NCBI GenBank assembly: GCA_024516035.1
Contig: CM044959.1
Coordinates: forward strand, 10,173,665 to 10,237,664
Origin: Bactericera cockerelli
Taxonomy: Eukaryota > Arthropoda > Insecta > Hemiptera > Triozidae
Reading direction: 5' to 3'
Length of the DNA: 64,000 nt
The translations under genes were made by a program, and so were the position numbers. The notes under the pieces were generated by a model. That model saw nothing but the letters and a program-made list of their open reading frames with translations, was not told the origin of the DNA and made no database searches. Positions 39,850 through 52,249 of the stretch are shown in pieces (within the stretch, counting starts at the first letter, position 1; every line of letters begins with the position of its first letter).

Positions 39850-40852
39850 TTTTTTTTTTAATTTTGGTTTAACGTCGCTTTCAACTGCATGGTCATATCA
39901 CGACGGGCTAGCTAGCAACAAAAAAAAACACTGCCAATTATGGACACAATACTTCCTCGTGATTGTTTCACATTGTTTACACGTGCGAATTTTGAGTTTT
40001 TATACTAAATTACTTATATCTCCAAAACGGATGAACCGATTTTCTTCAAATTTGTTTTATATGATAGAAAACCGTTTTTTCTACATTCTAGATTCTACAA
40101 AAAATTCTGTATCGGCAAGTCGTGGTCCTTATTTTTTTACTTTTTTGTCCAAAATTTTGGATTTTCTTAAATATCAAAGTCAAATTATAATTAATTTAGA
40201 AATAAATATAAATAACTTAAGTAAAACAGTAATTTGCATGTTCTTACAAAATTTCATCAAAATCGGGTGTAACGTTCACGAGATATAAGCGTTTAAGTAA
40301 AAAGTTAGTGGTCAGGCGCATGGTCTCTTTCACCCAGAACCGCTAGTATGAATTCGATGAATTTAAAATGGGACCATCTACAGAATGTCTCCTAGATGTG
40401 CGCAAAATTTCAACAAAATCGGTCTAGTAGTTTCCGAGATTTGCGCGTTACAAGGAATCGTTTTAACAGACCGACGGATCGACGGATCGACAGACCGACA
40501 GACCGACAGACCGACAGACCGACAGACGGACACAAAACCAAATTTACTCAGTAGGTTATGAAACGTCCAGAAATATGAAAAAAATTGAAATCGGAGCAAA
40601 AAAATATTTTTTTTTACAAAAACGAACACAATACTTCCGATTTCTAATATTAGAAATTTCTCGGAAGTAAAATATCACGACGGGGGTGGTGTTACCCTCC
40701 ATTCGCAGGAAATTTACAAACCTGCTACCCACATTAACCTCACCCAACCTGGGTTGGTCCGTAATGCCAGCATCACGAAGTCTTCACGTCACTGGACGTT
40801 GGTTAACTTCGGTGATCCTACGAGAACCGGTGTATCGACGCTGGCATATTTC
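39850..40852 (-). mobile_element. 5S-headed SINE split by a family J element
   Basis: The SINE tail (39850-39906) and its body/head (40671-40852, ending near CCGGTGTATCGACGCTGGC) are separated by 765 bp. ATATCACGACGGG is repeated at 39894-39906 and 40673-40685, a 13-bp target duplication made by family J. Confidence 0.8.
39907..40671 (-). mobile_element. Family J element with 8-bp tandem repeats
   Basis: On the minus strand it begins ACTTCCGAGAAATTTCTAAT (with an imperfect palindrome), includes five to seven CGGTCTGT repeats and ends near AATTGGCAGTGTTTTTTTTT. No coding capacity recognised. An opposite-strand copy lies at 42973-43705. Confidence 0.7.
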
Positions 40853-41499
40853 TTTTTCTATAGTTTTCAGTTCTGTTAGCTCCTCAATCTGAAGGCGCCA
40901 AAGAGATACATGATCTAATGATTCTATAATGTATATAGATTTTTTCCAAGAGGGAAATCCTGATCCCAAGAGATCACCTCAAGATCCATGTATTTTCCAG
41001 AGCATAAGTTCCTGAGGCATAGGTTTACTCATTAACCTATGTTAACTTCTTAACTGATGTGTTAAGTTGCTACCTACCTACTTGGTGTTTTCCAAGACCC
41101 ATTCTGAAAATATTAAAGAGAATGTAGGAAAATTCAACAGTACGCTAAAATTATGTCTTCCGTTGCTGGAAATTTTTCTTCTTTTCTTTTGTAACATCTA
41201 CATCCATTTAAATTTGCCTTACGGCTCCGAGCTAGCATGTGAAATATATCGCGGGTTCTTTGAGGATCATCTTGTGAAAATTTATGATAAGTGTTAGTAT
41301 TTCCCCTGATGATTAGTTTAAAGTATAATCCTCAATTAAATCAATTAAAACCGCAAATAACTTTATTGAATCATCTTTCCGTCCTTAGTGGGTCTAGAAT
41401 AGGTATACGCAATTTTATATAAAATAATAAACATATTATAGGTATATGTACATTTGTACATAGTATATATTATATACCTATATTATATACTAGCGGGCT

Positions 41500-41790
41500 G
41501 CATCCACTTCGCCAAGTTCTCGTAGGATAACCGTAAAGCAACGTCCATCGAGTTGAAGATTTCGTGATGCTGGCATTCCGGCCCAACCCAGGCTAGGTGA
41601 GGTTAATGTGGATAGCCGGTAGCAGGTTTGTGAATGGAGGGTAACACCCACGTCGTGATATGACCATGTAGTTGAAAATGTCGTTAAATCATCATCATCA
41701 TAGGGTGGCGTCATCGTGAACGATGGTAGCCAGACAGTGAAGGAATGACTCAGCATTTCTACCACTGTCTTTACAAGGAGGCTAATAAAA
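41500..41790 (+). mobile_element. 5S-headed SINE body plus family I
   Basis: AAGCAACGTCCATCGAGTTG, GGCCCAACCCAGGCTAGGTG and CGTCGTGATATGACCATGTA to 41692, then family I (AGGGTGGCGTCATCGTGAAC). A pure poly(A) tract of 39 bases is at 41861-41899. Confidence 0.7.
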
Positions 41791-41861
41791 CCAAATTTAA
41801 ATAATAATAATTAATCTTCTCTAACCTACTACAGAGGTGTAAACATTAGAAGTTCCTTTTA

Positions 41862-41900
<39 letters not shown>

Positions 41901-42654
41901 ACCAAAAGATGGCATCGGATGACCGGATGGTTTGATGTGACCCGAAAACTAACTCCAACTTCAGACCACCAAATTCTAGTCTCAGGGAGTAACTTATTTT
42001 GACACTCAAACTTACTTTCTTTGGTACCCATCCTTACGTAAAAGATCCAATGACCACATTTTGACTGTAAACAGCAAAACAGCAATCATCTTGAAATTCA
42101 CGAACCTCGATTATAAACTTACATAAAAATGTCTTCTTATCCACATTAAACTTACATACATAAATAAACTTTATTTGGAATAAATTAGATACAAAATTAC
42201 AGTTAAAAAATAAATTAACAATAATTAATAGTGTTCCCATTCAGCGTGTTACTGAGGTTTTAAACTTACATTTACTTATCCACATTAGAACTAGGTATAT
42301 CTATAATAATTATGTACCTATACAAACTACACAAATATTTTGTATAATAATATAATGTAGTATTTTAATTTAAGTAATTATGTTCAGATAGTGCTGCAAT
42401 GCTGTTTAGCCGAGTTCCGAATTAAGTTCAATTTAATTTATTACACCCTGTGGGCATGTTATGTGTTCATAATATGCCCCAACGATTTGCCTTGAGGCAA
42501 TATGATAAGTCTTAGTCCCAATTTTATATAAAAAAGTGGCCAATCTTGCTGGTCAAATCTATTGGTTACCTTAAACTCTGCCACGCTGTCTCTTTCTTTG
42601 TATAGGGCGTTCTTCACACCTCGGCCGAGGTATTAGATCTCTATCCTTTTTTTT

Positions 42655-42905
42655 TTTTCTTCTTCTTCTTTTTAATTTGGGATTAACCGCGCTTTCAACT
42701 GCATGGTCATATAACGACCGGGGGTGTTACCCTCCTTACGCGGGAAACTCACAAACCTACTACCCAGATTAACCTCACCCAGCCTAGGTTGGGCCGGAAT
42801 GACAGCATCACGAATATCACGATGTCTTCACCTCGCTAGACTTTGCTTAACTTCGGTGATCCTAAGAGAACCGGTGCATTCAACGCACCATCGACACTGG
42901 CTATC
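42655..42905 (-). mobile_element. 5S-headed SINE, complete minus copy
   Basis: Tail TTCTTTTTAATTTGGG at 42660, body CCTCACCCAGCCTAGGTTGG, 5S-like head CTTCGGTGATCCTAAG to ACGCACCATCGACACTGGC. Confidence 0.8.
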
Positions 42906-42972
42906 TTCTTTTATATTACAGTGGTGTTTTACAACTTTATATTATATATTTTTGAAGATGAGTATTTTACAG

Positions 42973-43705
42973 CTTTTACTTCCGAGAAATTTCTAATATT
43001 AGAAATCGGAAGTATTGTGTTCGTTTTTGTAAAAAAAAATATTTTTTTGCTCCGATTTCAATTTTTTTCATATTTCTGGACGTTTCATAACCTACTGTGT
43101 AAATTTGGTTTTGTGTCCGTCTGTCGGTCTGTCGGTCTGTCGCTCTGTCGGTCTGTCGGTCTGTTAAAATGATTCCTTGTAACGCGCAAATCTCGGAAAC
43201 TACTCGACCGATTTTGATGAAATGTTTCACACATCTAGGAAACATTCTGTAGATGGTCCCATTTTAAATTCATCGAATTCATACTAGCGGTTCTGGGTGA
43301 AAGAGACCATGCGCCTGACCACTAACTTTTTACTTAACGCTTATATCTCGTGAACGGTACACCCGATTTCGATGAAATTTTGTAAGAATATGCATATTAT
43401 TATTTTACATAGGTTATTTATATTTATTTTTAAATTAATTATAATATGACTCTGATATTTAAGAAAATCTGAAATTATGGACAAAAAAGTAAAAAAATAA
43501 GGACCACGAATTGCCGATACAGAATTTTTTGTAGAATTTAGAATGTAGAAAAAACGATATTTTACCATATAAAACAAATTTGAAGAAAATCGGTTGAGCC
43601 ATTTTGGAGATACAAGTAATTTTCTCTAAAATCTCAAATTGGCACGTGTTTACAATGTGAAGCAATCACGAGGAAGAATTGTGTCCATAATTGGCAGTGT
43701 TTTTT
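42973..43705 (+). mobile_element. Family J element, second copy
   Basis: ACTTCCGAGAAATTTCTAAT, CGGTCTGT repeats at about 43123-43163, end ATAATTGGCAGTGTTTTTTT. It is the inverse of 39907-40671, so the 3 kb between them is bounded by inverted repeats. Confidence 0.7.
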
Positions 43706-43985
43706 TATTTTGTAGCCATGAAACAGGAGGTACTATATGTAGACTCTTTGTGGTCTATATTGCCCATCCCGCAGTATGCCTTCGTTGCCTCCCCTCTGAT
43801 GGGCGAGAAGTGACACAATACTTCCCATATAGGTGCTAGGTCAACACGAGCGCACCGGAAGGTATCCCTTACAAACAACGGTAACCAAATTTTGAATCCA
43901 ATTTTTTGTCGGCGCGGGGGTTCAAAGCCGGGACCTGCCGCATGGCAAGCGAGTGCTTGTCCACTAAGATATTCATGCGCTCTGT
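43706..43985 (-). mobile_element. SINE family C
   Basis: Minus copy joined directly to the family J end; head TGGCAAGCGAGTGCTTGTCC. Confidence 0.8.
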
Positions 43986-44344
43986 AGTTAGGTTACCTAC
44001 ACTCCTGGCCAAATAAGTTGGCGACGGTCGAATATTATGCTACAAGAGCTACACATGTCATCTATTAAAATTTAAGCACCGGTATAACGAGTTGACCGAA
44101 CTATTAGTGTTTGGAATTAAAGCACCGACCGGTCTTTTCAGTCTAGTAGTCTAATCCTCATTAGGACCACACAGTTCAAAGTTCTAGTTCCCAGAATCAA
44201 AACAAACACCCACGGTAAGTTGAATAGAGCGGTGACCTCTGAAAGATAGCATGAACAGATTGAACAGTAGGTATGAACCTTGATGGTACAAACGGGAGGT
44301 AACGAATTCTCTCCCGTTGACCTTTTCTTACCCGAGTTCTCTCC

Positions 44345-44465
44345 GGTTGTGGAAGCCTGAGTAGGGCTGGGAATAGCCAGCATCAAGAGGGTTCGAATTT
44401 GAATGGTCACCCATACAAGTCCTAAACTTTCTGCACGTTGCTTAACTTCAGTGAAAATGCGGTAA
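44345..44465 (-). mobile_element. 5S-headed SINE fragment
   Basis: AGTAGGGCTGGGAATAGCCA to GTTGCTTAACTTCAGTG with ATGGTCACCCATACAAGTCC. 44466-45065 shows nothing recognised. Confidence 0.7.
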
Positions 44466-45861
44466 GGTACAGTAGAATCAAGAACACATTAAAACTTATC
44501 AGTGCAGCGTCCAGGTTTATAAATTTCTGCTAAAAAATACAATTCCTAAAACACTAAAGTTCTTTGCCAAAAAAAATTGACACAGTTAAAGGAACAAAAA
44601 ATTAAAATTCATGAGCTAACGTGCACTGTCCATTTTTGTTCTCGGAATCAGACAAAGGAGAGTGCGTGTTATCTAATGATTAGATACTTGTTACGTGTTA
44701 TCTAATGATGGGATACCTACTTGGGTGTTCCTGTCCCTGGCGGCCTGAAGTGATAGAACGGCGTTTTATTTTCGATTTTTAAAGTCACGTTTCCCAATGA
44801 GCTGGGAACAGCGAGTGAAGAATACACTGTCAACATTGATAGATATCTAATAAAATAAATATTTAAGATTAGATTTAAATGATGCCATTACGTGCCCGCT
44901 AATACTTAATCTGCTCAGAGGTTGTAAGGTTAATGTGCAGACACCAGAATGCTCATCCAGTACATTAATCATAATTACTAACCAGCAATTAGTGCCGGAA
45001 TTCCTCGGTCCTGTAATTAGACTGGAGGATAATTTGCTCAGCAGTCGAATCCGTCAGAGAACTATTAGCCCAGGCAAATTAGTGCTCTAGCGGCAAAAAA
45101 TTGCTCAATAGCTGGAAATCGTTTTAAACCCTTAAAGGGGTCTTGAATAATTGGTATATGAGTTTGCGACAAATTTTAGGTTGTGCTTCCGAGTTTAGGG
45201 CCTAAATAGTGCAAATTTTTTGCACTTTTTTTAAAATTGCGCTTATAACTCAAAATGTATTTATTCTACAGAAAATTTTACTCAGTTCTTATCTAAGGAG
45301 CATAAAATTATGCGTCTAATGACGTTTGAATCATTAAAATAAGTTAAGCCATTCAGCCACAATCGCTCCTCAAAGATGGGTGATTTTTTCAAACATAGCT
45401 CAAATTTCGAAAATTCTCAACTTTTAACGCCTGTAAGTCAAAAAGAACTGCACCAATTGAAAAATTTAATAGAATCAAACTTGTAGAAAATGTAATTTTA
45501 AGTAAAGTACTGTTTGAAATTTGAAATTTGCTCACTCCAGTGCTGAGATATGAATTTTAAACCGAAAGAGTTCCTAGCGCCAAATTTTCGCAAAGGCAGT
45601 GCAACGCAAAAAAACTTCGTCTGAACTCTAAAATTATCACATTCTTACAACTTTTCAATCAAAACTGAACGTTATCTACTGAATTCAGCCGAAAAGGTAG
45701 TTTAAAATTTTGAGAAACTTGCACTGAATTTTACTAAGATCTGTTTACTGAACATGTGATTTCAAGACAGCAGGCACACTATGGAGGATGTAACTTGTTT
45801 TATATGCGGGAACATTGTGCAAGAAGGAATATTAATAATATAATAATAAAAATGCATTTTC

Positions 45862-46128
45862 TTTGTTTTGTTATATCACAATTTTAGTGGGTAGCGCAGA
45901 ATCATAGAACTTTGAAAGTTTAATTTAAAATATCTTGTATTATTTGTGTGCCTATGATTCAGCCACTGGTCGCTGCTTCATATCAAAGCAGCTACTCTTT
46001 TTTCCTCACGAAGTATGAGTGGACCCCGAACATCCAAGTACAGAGCAGAAAAAATCGCTGGGAATTGAACCCAGGTCACCATGCGTGCAATGCCTAGCGC
46101 GCTAACTCACTCGGCTACAGTGACTACA
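45862..46128 (-). mobile_element. SINE family G in the left foldback arm
   Basis: Flanked by duplicated TATGCGGGAACATTGTGCAA (from about 45807 and 46148), so the arm sequence was the target. The same SINE is in the other arm at 47760-48022. Confidence 0.8.
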
Positions 46129-46147
46129 ACATATTAAAGGAAAAGAT

Positions 46148-46711
46148 ATGCGGGAACATTGTGCAAGAAGGAGCGGAATATTAAAGGAAAAGTCACTTCG
46201 AACGTTCATTGAGGACAGCAGGAGGAGAAATGATGGGCATCACACGTGGTTACAGACTCAGAAATCTGTTATACTTCACGAGAAGTGTCGCAAAGGTGTC
46301 TACACGAAGAAGTCAAACACTGTAAAAGCCGAAAAAGAAGCGGGAAACGGAAGCCGTGTGACAAGAGGCCGTGAGGAGATACCAAAATTCAACTTTAAGG
46401 AGCTCTGCTTCTACTGTGGAAAAGATGCCTCTGAAAGCTTCAAGGCTAAACAGAAAAAGCTTCCTCTTCATAGACGTGTAACAGTGCGTGCAATTCAGAC
46501 ACAAGAAATAATGCAAAAAATTAAAGGTTCTGCAATTGCCAGAGGAGATGAAATGGGGGCGGTGGTATTGCGTAGGATGGCAACTGAATCAGACCTCGTA
46601 GCCGCTGAAGGCAAGTACGATTCTTGTCGTGGTATGTTCTTTAATCACGCCCATCTATGGATCCTGATGCAGCTCAAGGTATATCTGGACGAGGGGATTG
46701 AATTAATGTAG
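46148..46711 (+). pseudogene. Transposon-derived protein fragment (187 codons open)
   Basis: Frame rich in basic residues with SRRRNDGHHTWLQ, FNFKELCFYCGK, LPLHRRVTVRAI, RGDEMGAVVLRRM and DLVAAEGKYDSC. Its true start is likely MEDVTCFICGN at 45780, now separated by the SINE. The CxxC pairs suggest zinc binding. It resembles a protein family repeated in many invertebrate genomes; identity and function are not established. Confidence 0.5.
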
Positions 46712-48830
46712 TAACTGGGGCTTTGAAGCCGAAAGACCTAAGTTTCCCAGTTACTGGGGTTTAACGAAGAAAAGGCCGCTGGTTCAATAACGCTACTACG
46801 AAAGGTGTAGGTATTAAAGAGTATTAAATTTACACGGAAAGATAAAAGGAAGAAATAAACTACTACTATGAAATCAGATTGGATGGTCTTACCTTAAGTA
46901 CTTGTACCAAGTACTTACGCCTTTAGAAGGGGATCAAAGGTGGTGGTAGATCGAGGAAGGAGAGAAGACGTACCCTGACCACTGCTTGTTACAATCTGAA
47001 TGAGGCATCGTCGTTCCCAATCCATCGTACCGAATCTCTGGCTTTCTTTGTAAGATCATATGATAAGCCTATCATCTGATATCGAAGTGTTATCTCTAAC
47101 AGTTAGGGGCGTAGAGATCGAGTGATATGCGCGGGGTAAGTTTAGAGGCAATTCAAACTGGAGTCATATGGCGTGAACAGGGAGAGTTCGCTCAAACTGG
47201 TCACTAGTGGGATTGATTTCACCTTCAGTATGGAGGTTCTAGGTACTAACGACTTCTTAGGAGTGAAGCACTGAATTACCCCCCCATAGCATGGAACGTA
47301 TCATGGCCTTATCATCACTAAAAACATGATACGTTCTATGCCATGGGGGGGTAGAATAGAATAGAATAGAAATTACCTTGTTTATACTGCCGAGGTGAGA
47401 CTAAAAAGTGGTTCACTCCTAAGAAGTCGTTAGTACCCAGAACCTCCATATCTTTTCCACAGTAGAAGCAGAGCTCCTTGAAGTTGAATTTTGGTATTTC
47501 CTCACGGCCTCTTATCACACGCCTTCCGTTTCTTGCTTCTTTTTCGGCTTTTACAGTGTTTGACTCCTTCGTGTACAGACACTTTTGCGACACTTCTCGT
47601 GAAGTATAACAGATTTCTGAGTCTGTAACCACGTGTGATGCCCATCATTTCTCCTCCTGCTGTCCTCAATGAACATTCGAAGTGACTTTTCCTTTAATAT
47701 TCCTCTATCCGCTCCTTCTTGCACAATGTTCCCGCATATCTTTTCCTTTAATATGTTGTAGTCACTGTAGCCGAGTGAGTTAGCGCGCTAGGCATTGCAC
47801 GCATGGTGACCTGGGTTCAATTCCCAGCGGGATGGGATTTTTTCTGCTCTGTACTTGGATGTTCGGGGTCCACTCATACTTCGTGAGGAAAAAAGAGTAG
47901 CTGCTTTGATATGAAGCAGCGACCAGTGGCTGAATCATAGGCACACAAATAATACAAGATATTTTAAATTAAACTTTCAAAGTTCTATGATTCTGCGCTA
48001 CCCACTAAAATTGTGATATAACAAAACAAAGAAAATGCATTTTTATTATTATATTATTAATATTCCTTCTTGCACAATGTTCCCGCATATAAAACAAGTT
48101 ACATCCTCCATAGTGTGCCTGCTGTCTTGAAATCACATGTTCAGTAAACAGATCTTAGTAAAATTCAGTGCAAGTTTCTCAAAATTTTAAACTACCTATT
48201 CGGCTGAATTCAGTAGATAACGTTCAGTTTTGATTGAAAAGTTGTAAGAATGTGATAATTTTAGAGTTCAGACGAAGTTTTTTTGCGTTGCACTGCCTTT
48301 GCGAAAATTTGGCGCTAGGAACTCTTTCGGTTTAAAATTCATATCTCAGCACTGGAGTGAGCAAATTTCAAACAGTACTTTACTTAAAATTACATTTTCT
48401 ACAAGTTCGATTCTATTAAATTTTTCAATTGGTGCAGTTCTTTTTGACTTACAGGCGTTAAAAGTTGAGAATTTTCGAAATTTAAGCTATGTTTGAAAAA
48501 ATCACCCATCTTTGAGGAGCGATTGTGGCTGAACGGCTTAACTTATTTTAATGATTCAAACGTCATTAGACGCATAATTTTATGCTCCTTAGATAAGAAC
48601 TGAGTAAAATTTTCTGTAGAATAAATACATTTTGAGTTATAAGCGCAATTTTAAAAAAAGTGCAAAAAATTTGCACTATTTAGGCCCTAAACTCGGAAGC
48701 ACAACCTAAAATTTGTCGCAAACTCATATACCCATTATTCAAGACCCCTTTAAGGGTTTAAAACGATTTCCAGCTATTGAGCAATTTTTTGCCGCTAGAC
48801 CCCATTTTAGCACTAATTTTCCTGGGCTAT

Positions 48831-49500
48831 ATTCCGAGGGAGACTCAATAATTTTTTATCCAGGTCACTCACTGTCTGCTCAAAAATTAAGTGACGCTGA
48901 AGTAAAAAAAATATGGACTAAAATTTCTCAGGTACCATCTTACGTGATACACATTTTGATATCTGATCTAATAAGTACCTATTTATTATGGTATGGTGAA
49001 TCAAGTTGATGATGTTATCCGTGTTGCGAGGATGGTCAGTAAGATGGTTCCAAATGGAGATGTCTTGGTTTAATTTGATGTTGTGTTTTTTTTATGATTG
49101 TGCAATAGTAATAATAGATGTATAAATTTGTTTGATAGAATGGAAGACCATGGAATTGTGCTGATGGCGTTGTGACAGCGGCGAAGCTAGTGCCATGGGT
49201 GATGTGGTTTCTTGCTGAGTTGACAGATTACTGAGTTGACCAAAAGAAACCAATGTCTTCAGGCTGGGTGAGATTGTGAGTCGCTTGTTTTGTGACTTTC
49301 CACGACTGAAGGCAGGCCCGTTTTACACCCTGCCAGCGCCCTAGGCACAAGGAAGAGTATGGCGCCCCTTTTTATACCCCTGCCAGCTGATAATAATAAT
49401 AATAACTGTTTATTGACAAAGGGCGTGATTATATTGCCTGAGGCAATCTCTGCCATCAAACCCATATGATCATGGTAGAGACCGTGGAATTGATGTAGTG
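48831..49500. other. Sequence right of the foldback
   Basis: Nothing coding recognised; 49385-49490 holds a family E-like piece (GACAAAGGGCGTGATTATAT). Confidence 0.5.
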
Positions 49501-49790
49501 ACCGACGGTCAACCTCTGTAGCTCGATCGAAAAAGCAGCGGACTGGCAACCTGGAGAAAGATGATTCGCGTCCCTAGCATGGCAAGTTTGAGTAAGTACG
49601 ACATCAACTGTCAGCATGATGATGTAGACAAATATGATATCTTTTCGATTGGTTGAACTATGCTGACCCCAAGTAGGTTTGCGAAAAGGCAAAGTGAAAG
49701 AAGATGATGATGACTTCAATCTCTTTCAACGAAGGGTTGGGTGGAAGAGATTGCCATAGGCAATAACCCCGCCCTTTAGTTAGGAGTTCT
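49501..49790 (+). mobile_element. Divergent SINE family A and family E fragment
   Basis: Head TAGCTCGATCGAAAAAGCAG (49517), tail region to 49640; then at 49735 GGGTTGGGTGGAAGAGATTG, family E cut after GCCCTTTAGTTAGGA. Confidence 0.6.
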
Positions 49791-49889
49791 AGTTTCAGTC
49801 AGGCACGACGCGCGTTCTGACAACATGAGTCAAATGGTTGCAGTCTCAAATCATTTGATGTGTCAGAGTGTTGGTCACTAGTCACTATC

Positions 49890-49980
49890 TTAACACTTAG
49901 ACGACCGCGTGTACCACCGGTGGTACACGCGTGTCTGTACGGAATGGACCGAGTGTACCACCGGTGGTACATGCATGTAC
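49890..49980. repeat. Two palindromes of the GTGTACC type
   Basis: 49907-49932 is a 26-bp perfect palindrome centred on ACCGGT, preceded by TTAACACTTAGACGACC. A second, one-mismatch copy is at 49953-49972. Confidence 0.75.
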
Positions 49981-50239
49981 TACGCCTGTGAATAGCCCAA
50001 ACATCGCTGGTCCCACGGGAGAACTGACTAAAAACATGCCGGTCGTCTATGGAGTAGCGAGGAGAGTAGCCTCAGGTCCCAAGTTCGCTGAATCACGATG
50101 ATTTAATATCTATAAGCACCATCGGTACCATCACTTATCACCTCACGATACCTAGTCACTAGTCACCTAATTACAACAACTCGCGAACACTATCCTCGGG
50201 CCACAACATTAACATGACTACCGTCTTAACTTGTCCCAA

Positions 50240-50445
50240 AGTCCTCGTCGATAGCACGTTCAATACACCAGTTCTCATTCGATTACCGAAGTTAAGCAAC
50301 ATCCAGCGCGGTGAGAACATGGATTGGTTACTGTTCTGGTTTCGAATCCATCCATGGTCATCATGGCAATGCTTAACTTCAGGCTGGGTGAGATTAATTT
50401 GAGGGTGCACCCTTCGTGCACGATATAACCATACAGTTGAAAGTG
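50240..50445 (+). mobile_element. 5S-headed SINE
   Basis: GATAGCACGTTCAATACACC, ACCGAAGTTAAGCAACATCC, GGATTGGTTACTG, then a body ending CGATATAACCATACAG. Confidence 0.8.
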
Positions 50446-50507
50446 ACTAATAACAAAATGTCCTCAAGCAATACAGTACATTCCTCTAGCTGAGAAAGCT
50501 GAGCATA

Positions 50508-50660
50508 TGAATAGCTCAGTGGTTAAGCACTCACTTGCCATGCGGAAGGTGCCGGGTTCGAAAATTGTATTAAAAATTTGGTTACAGTTTGTTTGTAAGG
50601 GATACTTTCCGGTGTGCTCGTGTTGACCCGGCACCTAAATGGGAAGTACTTCCAAATTAT
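50508..50660 (+). mobile_element. SINE family C, truncated
   Basis: GCTCAGTGGTTAAGCACTCA head to GCACCTAAATGGGAAGTACT. Confidence 0.75.
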
Positions 50661-50994
50661 ACTGCTAGATGCCCTTCCTAACTCCAACCCTGTTAAGGGT
50701 GCCTACAATTTGTGTTATTGTCTTTTGGTCTGGTACCAGGCGCGGCCGGTGGGAAATGTTTTTGGGGGTGCTGCCACATAAACTGGACCAAAATGTTATT
50801 TACAGAGTCCCTCTTTGAGTATCTAAAGAGTTTGACTATGCTAATCATAATAATTATCTATTAATTATTCTAGAAATGTGTGATGATTTTCATTGTGTAC
50901 GAACTAGGACTTGAATTTTTTTTCTTTTTCGTCTGGGGATGCTGCAGTCCCTAGCTCCTTAGCATCGGCCGCGCCTGGCTGGTACTGTCTCTGT

Positions 50995-51262
50995 TTGTTG
51001 TTGTTGTAGCCAGCTTGGCTACAGCTGGAGGGGTGAGTGATGGTCTCCAGACAACTTTATTTCGTCCTGAACCACATATTTCTATGTGCGATCAACCATC
51101 ATGAGGACTTGGACTTTTCTTTACAAGCCATTAAACCCTTAGGAAACTGCAAACTAGCCTGGCATGTAAGGGTTGGCTAGTCAGTTCCTTGTTTATAGTC
51201 CTCTAGCGAGACACTGGTCTTCTCCTGTTTAACGTCCCCCAGTCAGACCTGTCTCTGTTTAA
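50995..51262 (+). repeat. Repeat family H
   Basis: TGTAGCCAGCTTGGCTACAG to TTTAACGTCCCCCAGTCAGA; the pairing arm of the CAACTTTATTT hairpin is partly deleted. Confidence 0.7.
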
Positions 51263-51639
51263 CATCCCCTAGCGAGAGACACTGAAACTACCTATTTTCT
51301 ACTAATTCTGTTACCATAATCCATAATAACAATTCGGTACAACTTACGCCTGTATGAATTTGGTATTACTCGGATTGAAGTTTAAAAAAACTTACTTCCG
51401 CAAATAAAGTCCTCAATTCCTAATTACATCGGAAGTAATAACTTATCTGTAAGAGTAAAAGTATAAATCCAAAAATTGTCTGCAAAATACAGTTCGAATG
51501 TTATCTAAGAGAGTCCATAGCAATCAGTTCAACTTTTAATTTAAGCAAATTAGGTATCTAATTTACTTTGCAGCAGTGATCAGATAGAAAAAATGTAGAA
51601 CATAAGAAGTTGTTATTTATTGTTTGAGTGAACGCCTTC

Positions 51640-52012
51640 TTCTTCTTATTTTACTCTGTCTTATCCTTATCCCGCTCAAGCAGGATCGACGTTGTTCAAT
51701 CTCATGGTTGAGGTTGATTGGTGTTGACACTTTTTTTACGGCTGGATGCCCTTCCTAATGCCAACGATTTTATTTGATTTAAAGTCCTGGATTAGGACGG
51801 GGGTTTTACCCTCCACTCGCTGTGAATCGAACCAGCTACCCACATTAACCTCACCCAAACTGGGTGGGGCCGGAAATGCCAGCCTCATACATACGGAGGG
51901 AACAGAATTTTCTGTGTGAAAAGTATGCTCCGACCGGGGATCGAGCTCAGGATTTCTGGACCACGGGCAGTAGTCACAACCGTTACGCCACCTTTCAGCT
52001 GCACTATGATTA
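51640..52012 (-). mobile_element. SINE family K (tRNA-like head, body shared with the 5S SINE)
   Basis: On the minus strand a tRNA-like end (GGTGGCGTAACGGTTGTGAC, then a GATCCCCGGTCGG region) precedes a body whose plus strand reads GGGGTTTTACCCTCCACTCG, ACCCACATTAACCTCACCCA and GGGGCCGGAAATGCCAGCC. The 5S-headed SINE carries the same body. A second copy is at 61895-62235. Confidence 0.7.
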
Positions 52013-52249
52013 GGTTATTTATATATTTAGGTAAATAACAGGCACCTGGTTTGATTATTTTGATATGGTTTCTTTTGATATAATTCTATTTATTTTATGA
52101 TTTACAACTGACAAATATACAAAGCTCTTGCCCTAAGCTATAAGTGATATTAAACTAACTTCCAAGACAAAGGTTTTCTGCGACAAGGGCTTTGAGGAGT
52201 TTGAAAGTGAGAGTGTTTTCTGTAATGAGACTGTTTCAACTTTACTTGA

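Larger units (their letters stand above)
45066..48830. mobile_element. Foldback structure with about 1.36-kb inverted arms and a transposon ORF fragment
   Basis: 45066-46426 is repeated inverted at 47450-48830 with small differences; both arms carry the same family G SINE. Each arm encodes MEDVTCFICGNIVQEG, interrupted by the SINE, then a conserved Cys/His-rich fragment (SRRRNDGHHTWLQ, FNFKELCFYCGK). The left arm continues through the centre to VAAEGKYDSCRGMF (46148-46711). That protein type recurs as repetitive DNA in many animal genomes; I cannot name its family. The centre also holds a smaller nested hairpin (47229-47450, axis near 47314). Confidence 0.7.

Noticed and set aside
48299..49009. 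Small open frames at the right end of the 45-48.8 kb palindrome as genes
   Set aside because: They lie in the inverted arm or just outside it, lack known motifs and are AT-rich.
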